A stretch of 64,000 nucleotides of DNA from Capitulum mitella. Its lineage: Eukaryota; Arthropoda; Thecostraca; Pollicipedomorpha; Pollicipedidae. The stretch spans positions 5,237,481 through 5,301,480 of the forward strand of contig CP099844.1 in the NCBI GenBank assembly GCA_030062745.1, in the 5' to 3' direction. A model generated the notes under the pieces. It saw only the letters and a list, made by a program, of their open reading frames with translations. It made no database searches and was not told the origin of the DNA. The position numbers and the translations under genes are program-made. Of this stretch, positions 44,379 through 55,600 are shown piece by piece; within the stretch, counting starts at the first letter, position 1, and each line of letters starts with the position of its first letter.

Positions 44379-46420
44379 TCTCTATATTATAAATTTCAAA
44401 ATGTCGACCGTCGGAGTTCGGTTTTGACGGGCTGGTGCGCCGACACCACATGCGGCACAGAGGTGAAACTCGGCCAGGTCACGGGTTTGGTGGCACAATG
44501 CATTCTGGTCGGGTTTTCGGGCGTCGGGGGTGCACGGGGTGCGCGTGGCACCCGCTACAGTCGCCCATAGGGTTTGCATGTATTTTTGACGAAATCGTGG
44601 AAAAACGGTGTCGCGCGCCGCTTCCGGGCGCCCGATCTCGGCAACCGCAGGTCGCATCGACACCAAACCAAATGCCATCGAAAGAGAATCTGCAGGGGAA
44701 CAGCATGACACCGAACACGTGGCGCGGGGTTCGGCACGTGGCGCGTGCCACCCGAGGCAACGAGAAAAATGGCCGTTCTCAAAGGTTTCAAAATGGCAAC
44801 ATTTTTCATTACCGGTTCATTCGTGTTTACACTGCGATTTCGACAGCATGCAGTGTGACATTGTTGGCAAAATTGGTACCAATGGAAAGGCCGTAGTTTT
44901 GTCGTTCTGACGCCGCAATAAAATCATCATACTTGACATAACTGTTCGTGCCATGGGGCATCAACCGAACCGATGCATGTCGTAGTTTTGCGCAAAATCG
45001 ACGGATTTTCAGTGTTTTGCGTTCAGTTGAACATTGTGGCGCCGTCATTGGGAGCTGGCCATTGAAAATACTTGCATCGAGTTCGTCAGTCAATTGTCAA
45101 TGCGTCGGCATAGGCCATTTGGTGTGTCTCGTTGCGGTTGTTTTCAACGAAAGCGTACAAAAAGGTCTTATTTGGTCTTTTGCGTGATTTCTTCGTCAAT
45201 TAGGGCTCCCCTTGCTCATACATAAAATTGGCTTCATGCGCAAAATCGACGCATTTTCAGCGTTTTGTGTTCGGTTGACGATTGTGGCGCCGTCATTGGC
45301 AGCTGGCGATTGAAAATACTTGCGTCAAGTTCGTCAGTCAATTGTGAATGCGTCGGCATAGGCCATTTGGTGTGTCTCGTTGCGGTTGTTTTCAACGAAA
45401 GCGTACAAAAAGGTCTTATTTGGTCTTTTGCGTGATTTTTTCGTCAATTAGGGCTCCCCTTGCTCATACATAAAACTTGCTTCATGCGCAAAATCGACGC
45501 ATTTTGAGTGTTTTGTGTTCAGTTGAAGATCGTGGCGCCGTCATTGGGAGCTGGCCATTGAAAATACTTGCATCAAGTTCGTCAGTCCATTGTGAATGCG
45601 TCGCTATAGGCCATTTGGTGTGTCTCGTTGCGGTTGTTTTCAACGAAAGCGTACAAAAAGGTCTTATTTCGTCTTTTGCGTGATTTTTTCGTCAATTAGG
45701 GCTCCCCTTGCTCATACATAAAATTTGCTTCATGCGCAAAATCGACGCATTTTGAGTGTTTTGTGTTCAGTTGAAGATTGTGGCGCCGTCATTGGGAGCT
45801 GGCGATTGAAAATACTTGCATCAAGTTCGTCAGTCAATTGTGAATGCGTCGGTATAGGCCATTTGGTGTGTCTCGTTGCGGTTGTTTTCAACGAAAGCGT
45901 ACAAAAAGGTCTTATTTCGTCTTTTGCGTGATTTTTTCGTCAATTAGGCTCCAAAATCAGCTGCCCTTGCTCATACATAAAATTTGCTTCATTTCATCGT
46001 GCTTGATTTGACGCGAGCGCAATCAGGGCCGTCGCGAGGACCCGATGGTGCTCCAGCGTGACCGGGCACACCGCAGGCGAGTGAGGGATGCCGCAGCTGG
46101 CGTAGGGATGAGACTGCGAACGTTTGGACCATCAAGCAGACGCCGTTTATTGGCAATGAAGTATGCAGGGCGGTGGTGGGACGGTCCCAGGATCAGTTCG
46201 GTCACCTCTTTGGCCGAAACTTGATTCGATTCCAAAATTCGAACGCGCAAAGAACTTTAAATGCGCGGCGCGGCAGACTTCCAAATTGCTGTCGGGGCGT
46301 CGCGAATGTGTCGTGTGGCGTACATGGGGAACTCGGGGGGTATGGGGGTACAGGAACGAGCTCGTAGCGACAGCATCTAGATGGGGCGATGCCGGCCGAC
46401 AGGCCGGCTGTTTGCCGCTA
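44379..46420 (+). mobile_element. Helitron-like unit 4 (2042 bp)
   Basis: A full unit with four 248-bp satellites (anchor at 45036, 45284, 45532, 45780). The extra copy accounts for its greater length. The hairpin and TGTTTGCCG spacer match unit 1. Its 5' 300 bp match piece 3 almost exactly, including CGTGGAAAAACGG where units 1 and 2 have CGTGCAAAAACGG. So 3 and 4 share a recent common template. Confidence 0.83.
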
Positions 46421-47384
46421 TCTATATAAATAATATATGTTCTGGTTGCAAACGAGGAAGTCCCTGAAGTCGGAGGTTCCTGGCAGAAAGCCCCGCTGGA
46501 AAATCCTGGATGTATCGATGGAAAAAAATCAGTTAGTTTTTCGAGGCCGTTTCGCTCGTTAGATGGCAAGTTTCATTTGAAAGTAAAGAAGACATACTCT
46601 TCAGAAGCGTTGGCAATGAAAGCAAAGACACGTCGATTTACCTTTCTTGTTTTTCATGTAACAGTCACAAATGCTGCAAGGTGGACAATAAATTGTTTTG
46701 TGTTTTTACGAAATGCACCATATGTGATTTCCCATTAATTCACCTTTTTTGGTTTTCGTTACCTATGAACATCGTTTAAAACACGTTACGGAAATCTGTG
46801 TGCTTACGATTGCATACAGTGTAATGCATGACAATCATATAGAGCGCGTGATCATGGACTTCCACATTACTCCTACTCGTAAAAACCAAAACCCATATCT
46901 CAGAATTTTGCTTTAACCACATAGTAGCTGGGTTATGTCCGCTTCCTTCCACTTGCTGGGGGACCGGGGGGCGGGGGAGGAGAGGGTCGGACGCATCCAC
47001 TTATAGCTCCGCTTGCTACCAATAAACTAATTTAGTTGATTCAGACGGTTATTGATTGTGTTGGATCATACGCCTCCGGACGTGTGACAGCTTTAGACCT
47101 CAAAATTGTGTCTCTCAGTTCACAGTTTTCGTCTAAGGGCAATGCTTGGCACTGGACGGTGACATTATTATACACCTTGCGCACCTCCGGTTATATCGCA
47201 GCATCATTACATTGATAAAAACCAAGAAAAATTCGAAAAATACGTCAAAATCATTGAACATAAGCGTCCTTACCATGTCATTTCGGCATCAGCCCTCATT
47301 ACCTTGACAATGTTCCTCACCATGATGTACAGAAACGATGAGCTTCTGAGCTACTGAATTACTGAAGTACTAAAAATTAGACTC
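46421..47384. other. AT-rich intergenic sequence
   Basis: No exon, RNA gene or repeat boundary recognised. Poly-G-rich GGGGGACCGGGGGGCGGGGG lies near 46960. Confidence 0.4.
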
Positions 47385-47625
47385 GAGGGCGTGTCCAGGC
47401 CATTTGTTAGGGGCAAATTTCCATCCATATAACTTCTCCAGGGATTTCGGCCGTTTTGTCTTGCCATTTTCGAAAACCCGCATGCATGGTTAAATCTTTC
47501 GGAAACAAACAAAAAAAAACACTCGTTTTCCGTCCGAAAAGCGGACCAACAGACATGATGGCCCCCTTTTTCCAACGAAGGGGGCATGGCCCCGATGCTC
47601 CCCCTCTAAATCCACCTGTGATGGG
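47385..47625 (+). repeat. Dispersed repeat R1, copy 2
   Basis: Shares GGATTTCGGCCG, GCCATTTTCGAAAA, GTTTTCC and GGGGGCATGGCCCCGATGC in order with 18466-18760. Confidence 0.75.
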
Positions 47626-47647
47626 ACTTCAGGTGTGAATTTGGACA

Positions 47648-47684
47648 AGACCAAATCTGGTCTTGACCAGACCAGATTTGGTCT
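47648..47684. repeat. Perfect 15-bp-arm inverted repeat
   Basis: AGACCAAATCTGGTC, seven bases (TTGACCA), then GACCAGATTTGGTCT. The arms are exact. The motif TGGTC also repeats inside the spacer, so longer alternative pairings exist. It lies just outside dispersed repeat R1 copy 2. Confidence 0.88.
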
Positions 47685-48540
47685 TTATGCTAAAACAGGA
47701 CGTTGTTCTGATCGCAAATATACTGCTCTTTTCGTCCCCAACATTATCTTTTGTTATGTTTCCCATTGAAGCTTAGACTTGGAACAGCTCCGCCTTAGGG
47801 CCAATTCAGAAGTGACGTCATATGCAAATCACTGCATTGGAGCAGCCAAACAAAAAAGACGTCATGTTTCGAAGTATGATTGACTTAAGTGCAAAAATCG
47901 GTCTCCGCTGCAATAACGGTGTGACGGAGTGCCACCAGTGATTCACGAAATCTCGTCCACACACTGACGGGGTATGATAAAAAATTTAATTTTCTTGGGT
48001 AAAGTGCACAGGAAAGGCTATTTCGTACATCATCTACCCACATGTAACGTGAAAATCTCTGGAAGTAGTAAAATGTCCTTTAATGCGCTGTTAAAAACAA
48101 CGAATAAATAAAAATACCAAAGAATGGTATATCCCGAATTAGTGGCCCAATACCTTCTAGTATGGTTATTTTCAATCAAATCTGATTTTCATGCCTGAAG
48201 TCTCATGGACTTCTGGTGACGACGCTTGTCGACGTGACGAAGCTGCCGTGCGGTTCAGTTACGGAGTTACGTAGAGGGGAAAAAAATAAGGGAGTATGAC
48301 GCCCCTTACTCAGCAACTTGCGGACCAACTGAGTCACATAAGGTCACAGATAATTGGGGACATAACGGTATATCTGGCATAGCTACAGTAGAAACTTTGG
48401 AGAAAATGGAAGACGAGGCTGTTGTGAGATGGTTTTAAGTCGTGCAATTTTTTAAGAGGCCATGCACCTTTCTTTAAACATTCAGAAATGACGGCCTTTA
48501 CCCCTGGCTCCCCTGCTCCCTCCTTTGTTTAACGCATTGT
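47685..48540. other. AT-rich intergenic sequence
   Basis: No gene recognised; frames are short and no repeat boundary was seen. Confidence 0.4.
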
Positions 48541-51500
48541 GATTAGCGGCGCGCTGCAATGAGTGACAGGCTTTTGTACTCGTGCAGTGGCGGTCAGACC
48601 ACCCCTCAGCCGTCAGACATTGAAGAGATACGCCACGCTCCGGCGACAGAGCTGACATCTCCCCCGGTCACCTCGGCAATGAAAGCTCAGCTGAGCGCTC
48701 GTGCAGCCGAATGTCAAACGTCGACTCCGCTCCATTCTCCCGTATCGCATCTGGGCCGTAAATCAAGATGCCTGCACTGCACGTCCGTCAGACTTTGCCG
48801 CTTTAAAAGAACGCTTGAACGTCTGGACCAAGTCTGGAAACAAGGGAACGCTTATTGCGTCACAGCGGACGGTTCCGGCGCATTCGACGGCCCAATGGCT
48901 TCACGTGAACGGCACGGTTGTTTTCTGTCATGGCTGGATTTGTGAGAAACGTGCGAAGGGTGCATCTCTCCTGGCGCCATCACTTGTCAGCTAAATCTGG
49001 ATCCAGGCTATTTAGGCCCGAGAAAAATAGCGCCTTCACGGGCGCCACGCACCGCTGGGAGATGGAGCGACGGAGGTGCAGTCATCGCCGAACCTCGTGC
49101 CAAATACTTCTGACACTGGACTTCCGGCGCTCGAAAATCGAGGGGTCGACGGAATTATCCGTCCGACTGGAAGCCGAGTTCTTCTGCCCCTGCACCGCCT
49201 TTTGATCTCGGCCACCACGAGGCCGCGTGAGCCGTTTCTGTCGATTCAATCGAAGCGCAGCAGGGGGTGGTGCGACCGCCCGGTCGTCCGGCGGCAGGAA
49301 TGCTGCTGTTCCAGGGATAACGCGGGGCCTCTGATTACTTTAACGGGCAGCCCGACGCACGTGCCAGACCGGACATCTTTATGACGTCACTGGATCACAC
49401 GGCGTCTGTCAAACGAACGGTGCAGACGCGGGGCTGCTCAGGCCGGCGCCGCCGAGAAAACAGCGTGAATCAAGTCTGCCGCGGTCCGGCCGCCTCTGAA
49501 GATCTGACCGCGAGGGCAGCTCCGGCGTGTCCGAAAACACCGCTGTCGTGCTTTTGTAATGGCGGCGCCTTGTTTACCCGCCACCGTTCGGCCGGAGCTG
49601 GTCCGTGCCAGGGCTGAGACGGGTCGGCTCGCCAAAGAAACTTCGCCGGGCACGTGCCGGCGGACGGAAAAATCGGCGGTCTGAATGAACCGGCCTCAGA
49701 CGGCGTCGTAGCCGACTGAACGGGCGTTTCAATGGAGCCGTGATGAAACCAGAGCCAGGAGTCGCTCGATTGCAGGCCGATTGCGCAAAGGAGCTATGTG
49801 GCAAGGCGGCATCGACTGCAGGCGCGGAATGCGTTCAGCGGTGGCCGTCCGCCGGCCGGCGGCTCCGGTCCGATTAACCCGTCAGCTTGCCCGGCTCAAG
49901 CCCCGCCCGAGGCCGCCCATGCCCGTCACTGTCGGAGGCTGCAGCCCGCTCGATCACGGCCGCTGTCCGGCGGACCGCCGCCGCCGCTGCACCCGGCGTC
50001 TCCGGCCCGGACAGGTGGAGTTCCGGCCGCGTCCGAGCCGTCTGCGCTCATCAGGGGCGCCCCGTCGGACGGGCCCGATCTCCCGCCGGCTCCGGTTCCA
50101 GGCCGACACACCGGACGGCCGACACACGCCATCAGCTCCGGTTAGGCCGCGCTCGGCCCGGGCGAAAGCGTGACAGAGCGCGGCCGTGGCGGCCAGATAA
50201 CGGCGGCCAATCACTACGTCGACGAGCCGAATCGCCGGCACTACATTTGCCGAACGGCCGACGGGGCGGCAAGCATGCCGTAGAAAGCTGCAACGGCTCG
50301 CTCTATCACCCATTTCTATTACGGACGGACGTCGAGAGCCGGGCACGGCATCGCCGACATCAGTTTCCGAGCACAGCCATGCATGACGCCCTTTGAGGCC
50401 CGTCCTGTCGGGAGCCGCGGATCGGCCGGCATACGGCGAAGAAAGGCCGGGTTCAACGGCCCGCGCTTCGCGAAACCGAAATTACCCGAACAATGCTGCG
50501 GATACCGCATGGCTTACGTCGTCGTCGGCTCTGGCCAAACACTCATTACCGATGCACCCTCGCCGGTACGGGCTGTTCACCAAGGTCACACAAGGCCGCG
50601 GCGCCGTCGGCTCGTTACCGACCGTCCGCGTCCATTACTGCCCCGGCGCTAATGCAAAAACTGCGCTAATCGTCCGTGTTTTATGCCCGCTTTCCACTAC
50701 GGGAACACGCGGGCAAAAACTCCCGATCGGCGGATCAGACAAGGCGGGCGGATGACGAATTTTACGGCCGTGTTTACTCGGGCTTGCCGACGCTGACCGG
50801 TGGTCTATGGCCGATCGGCGGTCTTTGGCCAACTGGTGTCCGATAATTAACCGATGGCCGAGCGGTAGCCGATGGGGAACCGATGGCTGGTGGCCGAACG
50901 GTGGCCGATGGCCAATTGGTGCGCTGTGGTCGACTGGCTGACCGGATGGCTGCAGCAGCGCTGTTTGCTAACAGGCTCACGGGAACCTCGAAGACACCGG
51001 TTGTCTTTGCTTGTCTAAGGCCGACAGCCGTTTCCTTTCACATGCTTCCGATGGAGGCCTCCGTTGCACAATTTTCATGGCCATTTCCGCATGTAACCCG
51101 TCCATCTGCTACCTGCCAATACTTGACGTTCGCGACCGATGTGCCTAAACGCCTTCGAATATTTGTAACGAAGAACGTACGATCCTTGTCACAAAATTGG
51201 GCATATTTAGACCAGGCTGTGTGGAAACGATAACATAGCGAAGGTAACAGTTCGACTTTTCCAACGCACTGCTGGCCGATTTCCTGAGGTACCTCCTGCT
51301 CACTGATCGCAGCTCTCTGGCGTAGGCAGCCGGCCGGCCGCTTCCTCTCAGCCGCGGGCAGCGCGGCGATATGACCACTTGTCAGGTCATAACGTCCCGA
51401 TATCCAGCAGAGCTCAGGTATCCGACCCGCCGCCCGGCGCAGACTATGGAGGGCGGTTTCAGCCGACCCGCCGGCCGGCGGCCCTCTGAAGGGCGGCTCC

Positions 51501-52200
51501 AGGTGCTCGGGACGCTCTGATGGGCATCATAGCAGCCTGTATTTGTTTTCCTCGTTGGCGCACACCTGAAGTTCGATAAGCGCCTGTCCGGGTCGGCCTC
51601 GGGGCCGACTACCGGCCGATTCGGCGCTGCGCCGCCTCCTGACGCGGCGCTAAGTCCCGCGGTCCATTAGTCCCGATCCACGCGGCTGATTTCCATTACC
51701 CGCGGTGCGTCGTTCGCCGGAGATTGGCCGGGCCGCGCACGGCAGCCGTTCGATCGGGCCGAATCGCCCGAGGTCAGGTCAGAGGCCGCCGCCGGGGTCA
51801 GGGCGGCGCCCACCGGCGGCGGCGTGTGACCCCCGGCGACCTACGCGGCTCGTCCAGCGGCGAAGTGGCACACTTCTGCGGCGGCCGCCGACGGGAGAAG
51901 ACCGTCAACCTCGGCCGGCGCCGGCCGGTTCGCCGAACGAGACGGCGCCGATTCATTTCGATCGGGTCGTCTTAATTTGCCTCAATCGAGTGGGCCCGAT
52001 TCGGCCGGGCGATTGATGACCGGTTTCATTTGCGGCGCGGCGACGGCAGTTTTCTGCTCCGTGACGCCGCGCCCCGACATTAGGCGAGCGGTCCATCTTG
52101 GCGCTGACACCCGCCGCCAATTTGTATTCGTCGCCTGTCGGCCGTTTGGCTCTCGGGCGCGAGCATTTCGCGCTCGGGGGCGATACAGCGGCGCGACCCG
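48541..52200. other. GC/CpG-rich domain upstream of slit, no gene recognised
   Basis: Long overlapping frames on both strands (for example 49887-50396 plus and 49954-50346 minus) are Arg/Pro/Ala-rich and typical of high GC with few stop codons. TAAT/ATTA cores stand out within the GC-rich sequence (for example CCATTAGTCCC and CCATTACCCGCGG near 51663-51705). This could be a cluster of CpG islands or enhancers, but nothing in the sequence proves it. Confidence 0.45.
50795..50945 (+). repeat. Degenerate CCGATGGCC/CGGTGGCC minisatellite
   Basis: About eight variants of GGCCGATGG(C)/GACCGGTGG spaced 12-22 bp. Units are short and diverged, so the exact period is unclear. Confidence 0.6.
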
Positions 52201-52243
52201 GTCCACATCGCCCCTCCCTATCCAGCCGAGCCTGGGAGTCGGC

Positions 52244-52289
52244 CGTCGCCGCCGCCGCCGCCGTCGCCGCCGCCGCCTCCGTCGCCCGC
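52244..52289 (+). repeat. (GCC)n trinucleotide run
   Basis: About 15 GCC triplets interrupted by GTC and TCC. Confidence 0.9.
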
Positions 52290-52584
52290 CAGACAGCCAG
52301 CCCGGGCTGGCCGATGCCTCCGGTGACCGTGCCCCGAGGGCGCCATTCGTGACGGCACCAGTCGCGATCAGAGCTCACCTGAGTGGTCACAGCTCTCCGA
52401 GGACGAATAGACGGCACCTGCAGCGGCCGGCCGGCGGACCGGCGCGCCGGGACCGACCTGAGGGGCCCGCAGCTGCCCCGCATCGGCCAGGGGCGGCTTA
52501 ACGGTCCGGTGCGCGCCGCCAGAACACGGCGCCGCGCCGGCGGCCCGTCACACCGTCCGTCACCGTTGCAGGCGGCTGTTAATG

Positions 52585-52618
52585 GGCGGCTGGGGGCGGC
52601 TGGGGGCGGCTGGGGCGG
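52585..52618 (+). repeat. 11-bp GGCGGCTGGGG repeat
   Basis: Three nearly perfect units of GGCGGCTGGGG in tandem. Confidence 0.85.
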
Positions 52619-52619
52619 A

Positions 52620-55600
52620 CCGAGCGCGCCGTCAGGTGAGCGGACCCACGGGCCCGGCGGGCGTGAGATGCCTGCTGCCAGAGCTTATCGTGCGGAGGCG
52701 AGGGCAACCGGGAAACGGAGGGAGATGAAGTGCGGGAGATGGAGAAGGAGAAAGAAAGCGAGCGGGAACGGTGAGGAAGGGAAGAGAAACAAAAAGGAGT
52801 GCGATGGGCGTTCATGCATGTATGCAAATGTTTACGAATATATACGGGCGTGCATACATTTCAAGCGTTTCCTCGCGAAACTTTTGATGTCTTGGTTAGA
52901 AAGTCTGAACACTAAACAAAGGCATTTTTGCGAGTCATTTTTATCCTATCACAGTTCCAGTTTGTTTTTCACGTGGGCTCTTTATCCATGGAAAGCAGGC
53001 CAGGCTGTTCTGACACCGGGCCGGGCCGGACCGCCTTGATTTTGCGCGGTCGTCTTCATTCGTCGGCCCGGACCCGGCGGCTCCTGGGGCGCCGCCGCCG
53101 GACCCGGCCAGGAATGCTGGCGGACCGGCCGGCCGCGCGCACCGCTCCACCTGATTTACGGCCAGATATCGAATGACAAATAGCCGGCAGTGTTGTAAAA
53201 CAGTCGGCGAGCCGGGCCCGATGCGCGGCGGCCGGCCGGAGGCTGCGAGCTGCGTCTGATGAGACGGCCGAGCCGCCGCAGGGCACGGAACGGCTGCAGA
53301 CCGACTCCGCGGCCCGCCGGCCCGGCGCAGGTTCTGCTGACGTCATTCTGAGGGATGCCGTCCGCAGCGGGGAAATTTACGGCTTCTGTTTCAGGGATGA
53401 GAGGAATGGTCGCAGACATGCATGCTGAATTTGTAAACAGCAATGGATGCCTCCGTTCTGTCACAACTCGAAAAGCGTTGCCATGTAAATAACTGCAAGT
53501 GTCTTGCAGTTGCATGCTCGTCCGCGCGACACTGGGTCCATTTGAATCCGGCACCGGTTCATAAATTATCCCGCTGCCGTCTGTCGACACCAGATCCGGG
53601 TAATTCTTCGCTGCTTGATTTCGACCCATTATACGATGTTATGCTAGTGCAAATGACGCTGAAAGATATAAAACAAATGTCACAGGCCTGAACAACCTCG
53701 AAGCATCAGGATTCACAAATCAAAACTCCTGGGCTCCGCATTTCCTTACAAGAGCGCGGCAACAAAACGACCATTTTTACAATGCATCAGCGACCTGTGA
53801 CAAATAGTTCACCATCCGAAAACATGAGTTCAGCACGATGATTTCGCCTCCAGTAGCACCTGCACAGTTCGATCTGATATCGACGCAATTGTCCGGCCAA
53901 CAGTATCGAATCAGCTGAGATCAGCTGTTCGCGCATGCGCAGTGGTCCGACGCGGGATTCCGTTGCAGGCAGACGGCGTTTTTGTGCGGCCTGGCGCGTG
54001 GGGGCCCGCATTGTCAGCCATGTTGACTTAACAAACGAGCTCTGATTGACTGGCACTGGTCGTTAGCAGCCAAAGGGCGGACAGTCGCGCCCGGGCGAAA
54101 CCGGCGCACAATCGCGCCGCAAATGAGGCGGTAAAGACGCGCGCGGCCGAGCTCCGAAGTAACAGCCGCCAGCAGTCGGCGCATAGGCTGCGGGTGGTGG
54201 GACGCAGGCGCGCATCCAGGGCGTGTGTTACGAGGTGGCACGGCCGTGTTCTGTAGGAGGCCTTCTCCAGGATAAACACGCACGCTATACACGCATAACA
54301 AACAAGAGGGTTTTGAGAACTGTAACTTGCTTTTTACGTTAAAAGTGAATGTGCAGCATAATAATGGGGAGAAATCAAGTTAGTCACATGGTAATTATAG
54401 AAAGGTACTAACTGTATCCGTATAGTCACTGTATGCAGTGGCGCATGTAAAGGAGGTTTTCAAGGGCATCATTGTATACTGATAACGTCCTTCCGGGCCT
54501 CGGGGATACCCCGTTACGCCTCAGATGCCCTCCTCTCAAATCATGGGTGCCTCTTTAAACCTCATCGGCGCCCTTTCTCGTCTCGGGGGCTCCCCAGGGC
54601 CAGGATGATAGAAGCATGCAAAGCAAGTGGGGAAGGAGGGAGAAAAGACGCTTTCTTCCACGGGGCTAACGCTAAGTTCCTCCAAAAGTGTGGGAGAGCG
54701 CCCCCCTTCCCCCGTTCCTTTGCCCATGCCTGAGGTTGTCAGGGGAGCCCTAGACGATACTCAAGGCGAGACTTGTTTTAGTGACGGCCGTTAGGAAAAA
54801 TGTCCTTCCTCTCATTACACCTCAGGCCACGTATCCCATCATCATGCTGTGCTATCGGCGGAAGGTTGGCCTGGGCACTGGGCAGCATGGCTTGTCAGCT
54901 GCCCAGAAGACACCGAAAACGCGTTTCGTTTTCGTCATGCACGCACAATGATACCGTCTGACTCTGGGGTAAATGAGGAACCCATATGACGTGCTACATT
55001 GGAGCTGCGCAGGAGAACACAGCTCCCTGAGTCGCATGGAAAGAATATCTTCAGCACGTCGAAGACATGCCGGAGGAGACTGAACTCACACAGAGCGCGC
55101 ATCTCAGGTGCATCGAGCCAACAGCTGATAAGCTTGACGTCATCTGAGGCATGACGTGATCTCAGCTCAGGCGCGCCTCCACCGCGGGATGAACGCCGAG
55201 ACGAGGTCCGAGGAACACCGTTACCGCCATCCGTCACCGCAGATCGCCGGGAAAACCCGGACACCTGCACGGCCGCTCGGTCGGCTACATCGCCTGCAGG
55301 GCGCTCCTGGCACGTGCACGGACAGGGACACGGGGCGCCGGTTCGGGACGACCGGTGTCGCTGGGCGGGCGGACAGCGGCGTCCCGGACGGCGGCGGGCG
55401 GCCGACGTCCACCGGCACGGACCGGCACGGAACGACACGGCTGCGTTCCGTATGCGCGGCGCCCGTCCCCACTCCCCTGGGAAAGACTCTGGCCGGGAGT
55501 GAAAACACTCCTGCGTTAGAGATGGTGATTGTCGAGTTTTCGGCACGGCAAATTTATCAAACCGGCGAGTGATTGATGCCTGGTGAGGGCACTCCAACGA

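Larger units (their letters stand above)
40478..46420 (+). mobile_element. Head-to-tail array of non-autonomous Helitron-like elements
   Basis: Four units start with TCTCTATATTATAAATTT at 40478, 42276, 44069 and 44379. Two internal full units end CTAG (42272-42275, 44065-44068), and the next TC follows with no base between. Nine bases before the first CTAG is a hairpin, GCCGGCC-GACA-GGCCGGC (42245-42262). A 5' TC, a 3' CTRR with a hairpin just inside, absence of inverted ends, and an A before the first unit and T after the last are Helitron hallmarks. No Rep/helicase gene is present, so replication would rely on an autonomous partner. The units are nearly identical, so the array is young. The last unit ends CTA directly followed by host TCTATATAAA, without the G. 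Confidence 0.85.

Noticed and set aside
48559..48945. 128-residue plus-strand frame upstream of slit
   Set aside because: No recognisable motif. The frame overlaps other open frames and has no clear exon boundaries.
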